Shown here: one piece after another, positions 8,119 to 14,441 of the stretch
Position numbering within the stretch: position 1 is the stretch's first letter
Layout of the letters: each line of letters starts with the position of its first letter
Translations under genes and position numbers: made by a program
Notes under the pieces: model-generated
The model's input: the letters and a program-made list of their open reading frames with translations, nothing else
Told to the model about the DNA's origin: nothing
Databases searched by the model: none
From: CAVQGZ01 sp964356295
GTDB lineage: Bacteria > Actinomycetota > Actinomycetes > Jiangellales > Jiangellaceae
Reading direction: 5' to 3'
Length of the DNA: 29,186 nt
NCBI GenBank assembly: GCA_964356295.1
Contig: CAYHHE010000028.1
Location: 1 to 29,186, forward strand

Positions 8119-8405
8119 TCGGGCCACCTCGCCGCCGTCACGCAGGTGTTCGACCTCTCCGACGTCCCGCCGGCCGAGCGACGCGAGGCGGTCGGCCGCC
8201 TCCAGGTCTATCTCGCCGACGTCCTGGCACGCGTGCCGCTCCCTGAGGCCGCCAGCATCCCGGCCGGGAGGGGGTGGACGCGGAAGGCCTGGAGAGGCGG
8301 ACGGTCCCGGGCACGGAGATCACCCTTGTCAAGCAGACTGACGGGGAAGGGGAGGGCGACTGGGTGTTCTCGCCCGAAACAATGCGTCGAGCCCGGCGGT
8401 GCTGA
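8119..8405 (+). pseudogene. MscS-type mechanosensitive channel relic (N-terminal part)
   Basis: Two plus-strand frames together resemble the extracytoplasmic N-terminal region of actinobacterial MscS-like channels. The first reads GHLAAVTQVFDLSDVPPAER then LQVYLADVLARVPLPEAASI. After a shift near 8262-8272 the second reads VDAEGLERRTVPGTEITLVK then DGEGEGDWVFSPETMRRA, and stops at 8405. The DLSDVPPAER motif and the closing WxFSPET strand are the features I rely on. The membrane pore domain is entirely missing. No start codon with a ribosome site is seen. A decayed fragment. Confidence 0.6.
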
Positions 8406-8505
8406 GGTTGCGGGCGTAGCCGCCGACCCCCGTGGGATCGTCCGCCCGACCCACTCACAGGTGCCATGCGACGACCACCAGGGCGACGTGGTGACGGACG
8501 ATTGA

Positions 8506-8533
8506 CCCACCGTCTCACGCGTGAGACGGTGGG
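8506..8533. promoter_or_regulatory. Perfect 28-bp palindrome, probable Phd operator
   Basis: A perfect inverted repeat with half-site CCCACCGTCTCACG and no spacer (centre at 8519/8520) ends 4 bp before the antitoxin start at 8538. Position and symmetry fit autoregulation by the Phd-family antitoxin or the toxin-antitoxin complex. As RNA it could also fold into a hairpin over the start site. Confidence 0.75.
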
Positions 8534-8537
8534 CCTC

Positions 8538-8774
8538 GTGACTGAAGTGAGCGTCCGCGACCTTCGCAATCACGGCGGCGACGTGCTCGACTCCGTGATG
8601 CGCGGTGAGAGCGTGACCGTGACCCGTCAAGGCAAGCCCGTCGCCGAGTTGCGTCCCATTGCCGAAGGCGGGACCTCGGCCACGGCGCTGGTCGAGCGAT
8701 GGCGCACGATCCCGGTAATCGACCTCGTCGACCTGCGGACCGACCTCGACGACGTCCTGGACCCGGCTCTGTGA
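8538..8774 (+). CDS. Phd/YefM-family antitoxin
   Basis: A 78-residue antitoxin. The N-terminal Phd fold is VTEVSVRDLRNHGGDVLDSV followed by MRGESVTVTRQGKPVAELRP, the typical DNA-binding and dimerisation domain. The C-terminal LVERWRTIPVIDLVDLRTDL is the acidic toxin-binding tail. I choose the GTG at 8538 because the family starts a few residues before VRDLR; a GTG at 8529 inside the palindrome is an alternative. No Shine-Dalgarno site is visible. The stop overlaps the toxin start by 4 nt (GTGA), so both are translated together. The palindrome directly upstream is its likely operator. Confidence 0.9.
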   Translation: MTEVSVRDLRNHGGDVLDSVMRGESVTVTRQGKPVAELRPIAEGGTSATALVERWRTIPVIDLVDLRTDLDDVLDPAL

Positions 8775-9184
8775 GCTCGCACGAACGTGGCCTGCTGGAC
8801 ACGAGTGTTGTCGTCAGCCTCGGTGGGCTCACCGACTCGACGGTGCTCCCCGCTCGGTGCTTCGTGTCGGCGATCACCCTGGCCGAGCTCTCAGTCGGTC
8901 CGCTGGTGGGGAGAACCGATAGGGAGCGAGTGGCGCGCCAGAGCGTGCTTCAACAGGTTGAGGCCGACTTTCGCCCAATCCCCTTCGACGACCGGGCCGC
9001 CAGAGCCTTCGGTCGTGTCGCCGCCCAACTGCGGGCTACGGGCCGCAAGAGCAGCGCACGGGCGTATGACGCGCTCATCGCGGCGACCGCGGTGGCCAAC
9101 GACCTTCCGGTGTTCACCCGCAACCCTGACGACTTCGCTGGGATCGAATCTCTGACGGTCGTCACGCTGATCGCTGGTCCGTAG
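8771..9184 (+). CDS. vapC: VapC-type PIN-domain ribonuclease toxin
   Basis: A 137-residue PIN-domain toxin that would cleave specific structured RNAs using Mg2+. The acidic site is complete: D10 in GLLDTSVVV, E39 in TLAELSVG, D100 in RAYDALIAATA and D121 in NPDDF. The GTG start overlaps the antitoxin stop by 4 nt, giving an antitoxin-first operon. The partner is Phd-like rather than AbrB-like VapB, a common combination in actinobacteria. The gene looks intact. Confidence 0.92.
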   Translation: MSSHERGLLDTSVVVSLGGLTDSTVLPARCFVSAITLAELSVGPLVGRTDRERVARQSVLQQVEADFRPIPFDDRAARAFGRVAAQLRATGRKSSARAYDALIAATAVANDLPVFTRNPDDFAGIESLTVVTLIAGP

Positions 9185-9283
9185 CGCGACGGGCTCAGGG
9201 CGCCAAGCCGTCGGGGTGGCGGCGGCGGGGGGCGATCACGTGTCGGCAGCCTGTCGTCAGGCCATGCCCGGACGTTGGGAGAC

Positions 9284-9311
9284 GGTCACGGCCATGGCTG
9301 GGACCGTGACC
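9284..9311. terminator. Hairpin downstream of vapC
   Basis: GGTCACGG (9284-9291) pairs with CCGTGACC (9304-9311): an 8-bp perfect stem with a 12-nt loop, 100 bp after the toxin stop. A terminator is the simplest reading. Its closeness to the tRNA-like scar also allows a recombinase-related site. Confidence 0.4.
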
Positions 9312-9378
9312 TGTGAAGATGGTCCTTCCACCACGGTCTGACACCGTCCACGGCTGCCTGATGGCGGCGGATGCTTCG

Positions 9379-9423
9379 CGGCTCATGACCCAGAGGTCGC
9401 AGGTTCACATCCTGCCCCCGCAA
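9379..9423 (+). repeat. 3'-half tRNA-Met remnant (probable attachment scar)
   Basis: The stretch reads as the 3' half of a methionine tRNA: anticodon loop CTCATGA with CAT at its centre, variable region AGAGGTC, T-stem GCAGG/CCTGC around TTCACAT, then the 3' acceptor strand CCCCCGC and AAC. The 5' half is absent; no GCGGGGG acceptor strand or D-arm lies upstream. Two departures from a functional tRNA are a broken first anticodon-stem pair and TTCACAT in place of TTCAAAT. This is the form expected for a displaced att site left by an element integrating into a tRNA gene. The 3' end faces the IS relic that begins a few bases later. Confidence 0.65.
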
Positions 9424-9428
9424 CCGCT

Positions 9429-9715
9429 GTGGTGTCTCAGGACATCGGCGACATCCGGACCTACGGGAGTAGGTTCGGATGTTGTCATGTCGGGGGCTTG
9501 CGCTTAGGTCCTTTGGGTGCGCCGGTGGGTTGGTAGTCGCGGCTTGGGTCGAGGGTCAGTTCGCGGACGAGTTCGCCGGTTGCTGCGTTGACGACGCGGA
9601 TCGGGTTGCCCATCCGACTCACCGCCTGCGTCGTTCCGCGGACCCTGGTGCCGACCAGAGCCTTGCGACCTGCCAGGGCCACGATCCGGGCGCCGAGCAC
9701 TTCAGCGGCCCCCCT
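9429..9715 (-). mobile_element. IS481-type element remnant (transposase C-terminus and end)
   Basis: The minus strand encodes the tail of an IS481/IS3-group DDE transposase: NPIRVVNAATGELVRELTLD followed by PSRDYQPTGAPKGPKRKPPT, with stop at 9485. The LTLDPxRxYQPTG ending is characteristic of actinobacterial IS481-type enzymes. Upstream (GARIVALAGRKALVGTRVRG) similarity fades, and the DDE core is missing. Beyond the stop lie a large inverted repeat and the sequence GGTGTCTCAGGACATC (9431-9446), which resembles the outer ends of such elements. Only the 3' end of the element is left, placed right beside the tRNA scar. Confidence 0.65.
9451..9482. repeat. Inverted repeat after the transposase stop
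   Basis: ACATCCGGACCTAC (9451-9464) pairs with GTAGGTTCGGATGT (9469-9482) around GGGA, with 13 of 14 pairs perfect and the last a G-T. It lies between the transposase relic's stop and the presumed IS end and may be the element's own terminator. Confidence 0.6.
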
Positions 9716-9788
9716 CCCGGCTCGAGCACCACCAGGACTCAACACCGATCTCCCAGGAGCAGCACGCCACCCTCGAACCGCGCTGGGA

Positions 9789-9804
9789 CCGCCGCCAGCG
9801 GCGG
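9789..9804 (-). terminator. GC-rich hairpin after yoeB
   Basis: CCGCCGC and GCGGCGG form a 6-7 bp stem directly beyond the yoeB stop codon. It has no U-tract. Confidence 0.45.
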
Positions 9805-10062
9805 CTACTTGTAGTGGTAGCGCGCTTGGAGGATGACCAGGTCGTCCCCGTCGACGAGGTACACGAGGCGGTGCTCTTCGCTGATGCGGCGCGACCAGGT
9901 GCCCGACAGCAGGTGTCGCAGCGGCTCGGGCTTGCCGATGCCCGATGTGGGGTCGCGCAGCGTGTCGTCGATGAGCCGGTTGATGCGTGTGAGCATCGCC
10001 CGGTCGGTGCGCTGCCAGTGGGTGTAGTCCTGCCAGCCGATGGGGGTGAAGACCAGCCTCAC
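9805..10062 (-). CDS. yoeB: YoeB-family mRNA interferase toxin
   Basis: An 85-residue RelE-fold toxin, very close to the YoeB/Txe consensus: MRLVFTPIGWQDYTHWQRTD, then INRLIDDTLRDPTSGIGKPE, SGTWSRRISEEHRLVYLV and the closing ILQARYHYK. The family's catalytic set is present: Glu in KPEPL, Arg in EEHRLVY, and the C-terminal His-Tyr of YHY. YoeB binds the ribosomal A site and cleaves mRNA there. The ATG overlaps the antitoxin stop by 4 nt (ATGA). The gene appears intact and is followed by a hairpin. Confidence 0.95.
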   Translation of the reverse strand: MRLVFTPIGWQDYTHWQRTDRAMLTRINRLIDDTLRDPTSGIGKPEPLRHLLSGTWSRRISEEHRLVYLVDGDDLVILQARYHYK

Positions 10063-10304
10063 CTGTCGAGCTCGTGGGCCTCGCGCTGCCCGGCCATGGC
10101 CTGCTGCAGGCTCTCCAGCAGCCGGCGGGCGTTGGCGGGGGCGCGCAGCAGGTGCGCGGTCTCCTCGAGGGCGTCGTAGTCGGCCCGGGACATGAGTACG
10201 GCGTCGCCCCGGCGGGAAGTGATCTCGATCGGTGTCCGGTCGTCGTTGACCCGCTCGATGAGCGGGAAGAGGTTCTTGCGCGCTTCGCTTGCTGTGATTG
10301 CCAT
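10059..10304 (-). CDS. yefM: YefM-family antitoxin
   Basis: An 81-residue antitoxin. The N-terminal Phd/YefM fold reads MAITASEARKNLFPLIERVN, then DRTPIEITSRRGDAVLMSRA with DYDALEETAHLLRAPANA. The C-terminal helix (LLESLQQAMAGQREAHELDR) is the part expected to mask YoeB. The ATG at 10304 has a strong ribosome site (GGAGGTG) 5 nt upstream. The tandem TGGTAC-containing sites 15-36 bp upstream are the likely operator, matching the known habit of YefM to bind TGTAC-core repeats. Confidence 0.95.
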   Translation of the reverse strand: MAITASEARKNLFPLIERVNDDRTPIEITSRRGDAVLMSRADYDALEETAHLLRAPANARRLLESLQQAMAGQREAHELDR

Positions 10305-10318
10305 GCCCACCTCCAGCG

Positions 10319-10340
10319 AATGGTACAAGTAATGGTACCA
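10319..10340 (-). promoter_or_regulatory. yefM-yoeB operator repeats
   Basis: AATGGTAC occurs at 10319-10326 and again at 10331-10338, a direct repeat with 12-bp spacing. The outer halves also form the dyad TGGTAC-N8-GTACCA (10321-10340). It lies 15 bp upstream of yefM. GTAC-core repeats are established YefM targets in E. coli. Confidence 0.65.
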
Positions 10341-10409
10341 GCGAGATGGCCGGTGTTGTGCCCGCTCATCGGCACTACGCGCGTTCGGGGAGCGCGCTCT
10401 TGCCGAGCG

Positions 10410-10424
10410 GGAATCCCGTATTCC
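10410..10424. promoter_or_regulatory. Dyad before the broken antitoxin
   Basis: GGAAT-CCCGT-ATTCC, a 15-bp inverted repeat ending 9 bp before the ATG at 10434. It may be the operator of the ribbon-helix-helix gene. Confidence 0.4.
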
Positions 10425-10433
10425 ACTTCTGCC

Positions 10434-10681
10434 ATGGAGACGATCCACGGCAAGCCAGTCACCGAGTAGGGCATCCAGGACTGGCAGACGCGGCCGAACG
10501 CGGCTACGACGTCGATCGGCTCCGCGGACGCGGCCGGAAGCCGAGAGGAGACGGGCCTGGGCAGGTCGTTCCCGTACGGATCGACGCCACCCTGTTGGCC
10601 GCCCTGTCCGAACGCGCCGAGCGCGACCACGTGAGTCCCTCGGAGGCGATCCGGGCAGCCATCCGTTCCTATGTCGCGTGA
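10434..10681 (+). pseudogene. Broken ribbon-helix-helix (CopG-type) antitoxin, orphan
   Basis: The ATG frame reads METIHGKPVTE and then meets TAG where the family has a residue before the IQxW helix. It goes on as GIQDW, then shifts frame near 10485 into ADAAERGYDVDRLRGRGRKP, followed by GDGPGQVVPVRIDATLLAAL and ERDHVSPSEAIRAAIRSYVA. The last part is a well-formed ribbon-helix-helix (VVPVRIDATLLAAL strand and helix, SPSEAIRAAIRSYV second helix), as in actinobacterial antitoxins that start MRTIxGxPITDE. Two separate lesions, a nonsense codon and a frameshift, break it. The expected downstream toxin is absent, and the amidase gene follows convergently. Confidence 0.75.
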
Positions 10682-10689
10682 AGGTCCAC

Positions 10690-10713
10690 GACTCCGCGCG
10701 CACGCACGGAGTC
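10690..10713. terminator. Bidirectional hairpin between antitoxin relic and amidase
   Basis: GACTCCG (10690-10696) pairs with CGGAGTC (10707-10713) across a 10-nt loop. It sits between two convergent genes, where a bidirectional terminator is expected. Confidence 0.5.
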
Positions 10714-10782
10714 GCTCCTGACGACGCCGGTCATGCCGGCGAGCATGCTGTCTTCGGCCTTGAGCGGCACCGCGGCTTCGCG

Positions 10783-12222
10783 TCAGCCCGTCTGGTGCGA
10801 TGCGTGGATCGGTGGCACCCGGCCCGCCCACGGCAGTGCCTCCTCCAGCGACGCCGCCAACCGCAGCAGCAGCGCCTCAGCGCCGAACCGGCCCACCAGG
10901 TGCATGCCGATCGGCAGGCCGCCGGCGCTCTGGCACATCGGCAACGAGATCGCGGGCTGCCCGGACGCATTGAACACCGGCAGGAACGACTCCAAGTGCG
11001 ACCAGGTGGCGAACGTCTCCCGCGGCGCGGTCAACGCGTGCGGGTCGTACCCGCCCAACTTCGCGGGGAGCGCGCCCAGCGTCGGGGTGAGCAGGACGTC
11101 GAAATCGGCGAAGAACTCCCCCATGGCGCGGGTGAGCACGTTCACCTGGTCCATCGCATCGAGGAGGCGATGCGATGCCACGGTGCGCCCGTGTTGGACC
11201 GATGCCAGTGTCGGGCCCTCGAGGGTGGTCTCATCCACCGGACGACCGAGCATCTGGGCGAACCCGTCGACTGTGTGCGCCGTGGTCGCCGACCAGATGT
11301 CGGTCATCGAGGTGAGGAACGACTCCCAGTTGAAGGTCGGGCGGGCGTGGCTGACCTCATGCCCTAGGTCGGAAAGCAGGTGGGCGATCCTCTCCGTCGC
11401 TGAGGCGACCTCCGCGTCGCCGGGGTGCCCTGACCAAGGCTGCGCCCAGTAGGCCACGCGCAGTCGCTCCACGGGCGCCCCGATCTCGGAGAGGTACGGC
11501 CGCTGCGGCCCCGGCAGGTTGAAGGGGTCCCCGATCATCGGCCCGGCGAGGGCATCGAGGGCGGCTGCGGTGTCGCGGACACTGCGTGAGATCACGAAGT
11601 GCACCGCCCAGCCGAGCAGCGGCTCACCCGTGTGCGGCCCCCAGGGCACCCGGCCCCGGCTCGGCTTCAGGCCGACGACACCGCAGGCCGATGCCGGGAT
11701 CCGGATCGATCCGCCGCCATCGCTGGCTCCTGCCACCGGCACGATGCCGGCGCCGACCGCCGCGGCAGCACCGCCTGAGGAACCGCCGGCCATGACGTCG
11801 GCGCTCCACGGGCTGCTGGTCTGACCCGCGGCGATCGTCTCGGTGGTGCCGAGCAGGCCGAACTCAGAGGTGGTCGAGCGACCCATCGGGATCAGACCGC
11901 CCCGGCGCATCCGTTGGGTGAACTCGTCCGGCAAGCTCACCGTCCAACCCTGCCCCAACCGGCTGCCGTTGCTGCATTCCCAGCCCGGCTCGCCATGGAA
12001 CAGGTCCTTGAGCATGGTCGGGACCCCGGCGAAGGGGCCAGTCGTCGAGGCCGGCGCGTGGATGCGATCGGGGTAGGCCTGTACCACCGCGCAGAGCTGT
12101 GGGTTCACGGCCGCTGTGGCCGCGACCGCCAGCTCCACCAACTCCCCGGAGGTCACCTGACCGTCACGGACGAGGGCGGCGAGGCCGAGGCCGTCGTGGG
12201 CGGCATACTCATCGAGTCGCAT
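10783..12222 (-). CDS. Amidase-signature family hydrolase
   Basis: A 479-residue amidase-signature (AS) enzyme, which hydrolyses linear or cyclic amide bonds. The Ser-cisSer-Lys triad is visible: K72 in TMLKDLFHG, S148 in AGGSSGGAAAAVGAG and nucleophile S172 in GGGSIRIPAS, with the 24-residue spacing between the two serines usual for the family. GVVGLKPSRGRVP follows, as in NylA-like and fatty-acid-amide-type members. The C-terminal QPAISLPMCQSAGGLPIGMH is also typical. No GatB/GatC partner is nearby, so a catabolic role is more likely than tRNA amidation. I start at the ATG at 12222, which fits the family length. No ribosome site is present, but TACCAT lies 6 nt upstream, so it may be leaderless with its own promoter. 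It is the last gene of the minus-strand amine cluster. The substrate is unknown. Confidence 0.9.
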   Translation of the reverse strand: MRLDEYAAHDGLGLAALVRDGQVTSGELVELAVAATAAVNPQLCAVVQAYPDRIHAPASTTGPFAGVPTMLKDLFHGEPGWECSNGSRLGQGWTVSLPDEFTQRMRRGGLIPMGRSTTSEFGLLGTTETIAAGQTSSPWSADVMAGGSSGGAAAAVGAGIVPVAGASDGGGSIRIPASACGVVGLKPSRGRVPWGPHTGEPLLGWAVHFVISRSVRDTAAALDALAGPMIGDPFNLPGPQRPYLSEIGAPVERLRVAYWAQPWSGHPGDAEVASATERIAHLLSDLGHEVSHARPTFNWESFLTSMTDIWSATTAHTVDGFAQMLGRPVDETTLEGPTLASVQHGRTVASHRLLDAMDQVNVLTRAMGEFFADFDVLLTPTLGALPAKLGGYDPHALTAPRETFATWSHLESFLPVFNASGQPAISLPMCQSAGGLPIGMHLVGRFGAEALLLRLAASLEEALPWAGRVPPIHASHQTG

Positions 12223-12228
12223 TGCGGG

Positions 12229-12262
12229 ATGGTAGTTGCGCGACGTTCGGGGTCGTTCGACC
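12229..12262 (-). promoter_or_regulatory. Putative leaderless promoter and dyad upstream of amidase
   Basis: On the minus strand a TACCAT -10 box (12229-12234) lies 6 nt before the amidase ATG. A dyad, GGTCG-N2-CGACC (12251-12262), occupies the -35 region and could be an operator. A second small hairpin (CACCC-GTCT-GGGTG, 12271-12284) lies upstream and may end the amine oxidase transcript. The 175-nt gap before the amidase therefore looks regulatory. Confidence 0.4.
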
Positions 12263-12397
12263 AATAGCGCCACCCGTCTGGGTGATCTACGGCGGATCAG
12301 CTGTCGGTGGGGCTCGGCGACCGGCCTGGAGACACCACAGGTCATGGGGGCTACGCAGTCGACAACAGCACGGGGCCCCCATGGCCAAACCGGGTCC

Positions 12398-14365
12398 TCA
12401 GTGGTGGTGGTGCTCGTGGCCCGCGTGCAGGTCCTCACCCGGGATGCCGTGCCCCTCATGCCCGTGATGCCCCGGCTCGGTGTGGCACGCCGCCTCCGAC
12501 GGAGCCACGTCCAGCGAGGGGTTGCGGTCGAAGAAGCCGAACGGCTTCAACCAGAACGAAACGATGTCAGCCGGCATGATCGGCCATTCCTCCGGCCGGG
12601 TGATGTGATGGATGCCGAACAGGTACCACAGCACGATGTCCTCGTTCTCCAGCGGCTCATCGTCTGCGATCCACTGGGAGATGCCGGTGTCATCCAGGCT
12701 CTGCGTCGGGTACCTGCCTGCCGGCCAGCGCTCATCGTCGTGATGCTTGGTGACCCACAACTGATGCCCCAGCACCGGTGCCCGCTTGTACTGCGGCGAG
12801 TCCGGGTCCATCATCACGGGGAAGCAGGCGCCGGGGACAAGCTTGTACCCCACCGGGTAGCCGAGCCCGTTGTTCTTGTCAGGGTTGACGACCTTCCAGC
12901 CACGCTGGGTGTTCCAGTCGAAATCTCGCCCGGACTCCGACTCACGTGCGACCGGCGTCGCCTTCGTGGTCAGTGCCAAACCGTACGGGTTGTCCGGCCC
13001 AGTGGGTACCACGACCGAATCGACTTCCAGTGCCGTGTTCTGCGTGCCGTCCACGTCGAGGTCGAGCCGTGCCACCAGGAAGTGCTGGTGGTAGGGGGCG
13101 TAGGTGCGCTGGTCGACGATCGTTCCGTACGGCGAGGTGGTCTGGCCCTCCGGCAGCGGTGTGGTCACCATGATGCCGGTGGCCCGCACCTCGCATTCGA
13201 TGTTGCCGTCCTCGTAGAACCGCCAGTAGACCAGGTACTCGTAGTTGGCGACTGTGGCATGGCATGAGACCACGAACCGCCGCATGCGCCTGACCTCGGC
13301 GCCGTGGTCCCCGTCGACGTGCTTCCACAGCACGAGGTTGTCCTCTTCGTGGATGCAGACAGCGTTGGTGATCTCGTACGGTTCGCCTTTGGAGTCGGTC
13401 AGCACCGTGCTCAGGTAGCGGATCTCGCCGAGGCAGTCGCAGCCGAGCTCCAGCGATGTGGTCATGTAACCGAAGCCCCACTCACCGATGTCGTATGCGG
13501 TGCGGCGGTAGTGGTCGGGAGTGGGATCGCGGTAGGGGACGATCATCTCTGCGAAGGACATCCGGTACGCCACCGACCGACCGCCGTAGCTGACCTGGTA
13601 GAGGACCGGCCCTTCGCGGTAGTTGAACCCGACCCGCATCTCCCATTCGTGCCACTTCAGCACCAGGCCATCGACGGTGAAGCCGGGGCCCACGGGCTGG
13701 GTGATCTCCAGGGGCTTGCGGTCGGTGCGGACCTGCAACCCGGGCACCAGCTCCGGAAGGTACTCGCCCATGACCGGTGCTTTGGGGATCTCGCCGGCAT
13801 CGTCGACCTGCAGCACCTCCAGGGTGTTCATGTCGACGATGAACTTCAGACCCGGTACCGGGTTCGCATACGGGTTCCCCTTGGGGCTTGACCGGTACCA
13901 GGCATCCACCCAGCCCAGCCGGCGGTCGGCGAACTCCGGTGGCATGAGTGCCTTGCCGTAGGTCCAGACGTCGAACAGCACCAGGTCCATGTCGGTGACA
14001 CCACGGGCGCCGAGCGCCTCGGCGACCTGGGGATCGGCCCGCATCGCGTGATCGCAGTCGTGCCACTCGTCGACGGTGAAGTTCGGCGTGACGTCCGGGA
14101 TGTGGGTGAACGACTCCACGGCATCGGTCGCCAGGTCCACGACACCCTCGAACGTCCTGCTGGTCCCGCGGTCCCACAGCACGGCCAGCGCCTTGCGGGA
14201 GAACGGCTCCCCCTGTTGCCAAGCCAGGACAGCTGCCTTCGGGGGTTCGATGAGTTCCACGGAGCAGAACCGGAAGGCGTCGCCCACTCCGGCGTCCCGG
14301 CGCAGGGTTGCACTGACCTGCGTGAACTCCGCGGCGCTGAGCGGCTCTAGTGGGTGGGCGGCCAT
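12398..14365 (-). CDS. Copper-containing (topaquinone) primary amine oxidase
   Basis: A 655-residue copper amine oxidase: RCH2NH2 + O2 + H2O gives RCHO + NH3 + H2O2. The key residues align with the Arthrobacter globiformis enzyme at nearly the same numbers. The topaquinone precursor is Y375 in VANYEYLVYW (N-Y-E-Y motif). The catalytic base is D292 in YDIGEWGFG. The copper ligands are H426 and H428 in YHQHFLVARLD and H587 in GIHHITRPEEWPIMP. N-terminal N2/N3 domains precede (LSAAEFTQVSATLRRDAG near residue 8). The last 29 residues, after the normal family end (RNPSLDVAP), hold 11 histidines and look like a metal-binding tail. No signal peptide is seen, so it is cytoplasmic. The ATG at 14365 has a GGAGGAG ribosome site. 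The permease lies 76 bp upstream on the same strand, which points to one operon. Confidence 0.96.
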   Translation of the reverse strand: MAAHPLEPLSAAEFTQVSATLRRDAGVGDAFRFCSVELIEPPKAAVLAWQQGEPFSRKALAVLWDRGTSRTFEGVVDLATDAVESFTHIPDVTPNFTVDEWHDCDHAMRADPQVAEALGARGVTDMDLVLFDVWTYGKALMPPEFADRRLGWVDAWYRSSPKGNPYANPVPGLKFIVDMNTLEVLQVDDAGEIPKAPVMGEYLPELVPGLQVRTDRKPLEITQPVGPGFTVDGLVLKWHEWEMRVGFNYREGPVLYQVSYGGRSVAYRMSFAEMIVPYRDPTPDHYRRTAYDIGEWGFGYMTTSLELGCDCLGEIRYLSTVLTDSKGEPYEITNAVCIHEEDNLVLWKHVDGDHGAEVRRMRRFVVSCHATVANYEYLVYWRFYEDGNIECEVRATGIMVTTPLPEGQTTSPYGTIVDQRTYAPYHQHFLVARLDLDVDGTQNTALEVDSVVVPTGPDNPYGLALTTKATPVARESESGRDFDWNTQRGWKVVNPDKNNGLGYPVGYKLVPGACFPVMMDPDSPQYKRAPVLGHQLWVTKHHDDERWPAGRYPTQSLDDTGISQWIADDEPLENEDIVLWYLFGIHHITRPEEWPIMPADIVSFWLKPFGFFDRNPSLDVAPSEAACHTEPGHHGHEGHGIPGEDLHAGHEHHHH

Positions 14366-14441
14366 GGACTGTCTCCTCCAGGGTTGATCACGCGGGCACG
14401 CGCCTATCCAACCACTGGACGCGGCCGCTTCTCGCGGATTC

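Noticed and set aside
9379..9423. Functional tRNA-Met gene
   Set aside because: The 5' half (acceptor strand and D-arm) is absent, and the T-loop and anticodon stem are altered.
9485..10831. A single 448-codon minus-strand gene
   Set aside because: It is a run-through frame. Only its end is real (transposase tail); the middle lies over yoeB and yefM, which are read in other frames with clear family matches and a 4-nt overlap.
12398..12412. His tail as a cloning tag on the amine oxidase
   Set aside because: Four His follow a longer natural His/Gly/Glu-rich segment with mixed codons in a genomic operon; no vector sequence is present.
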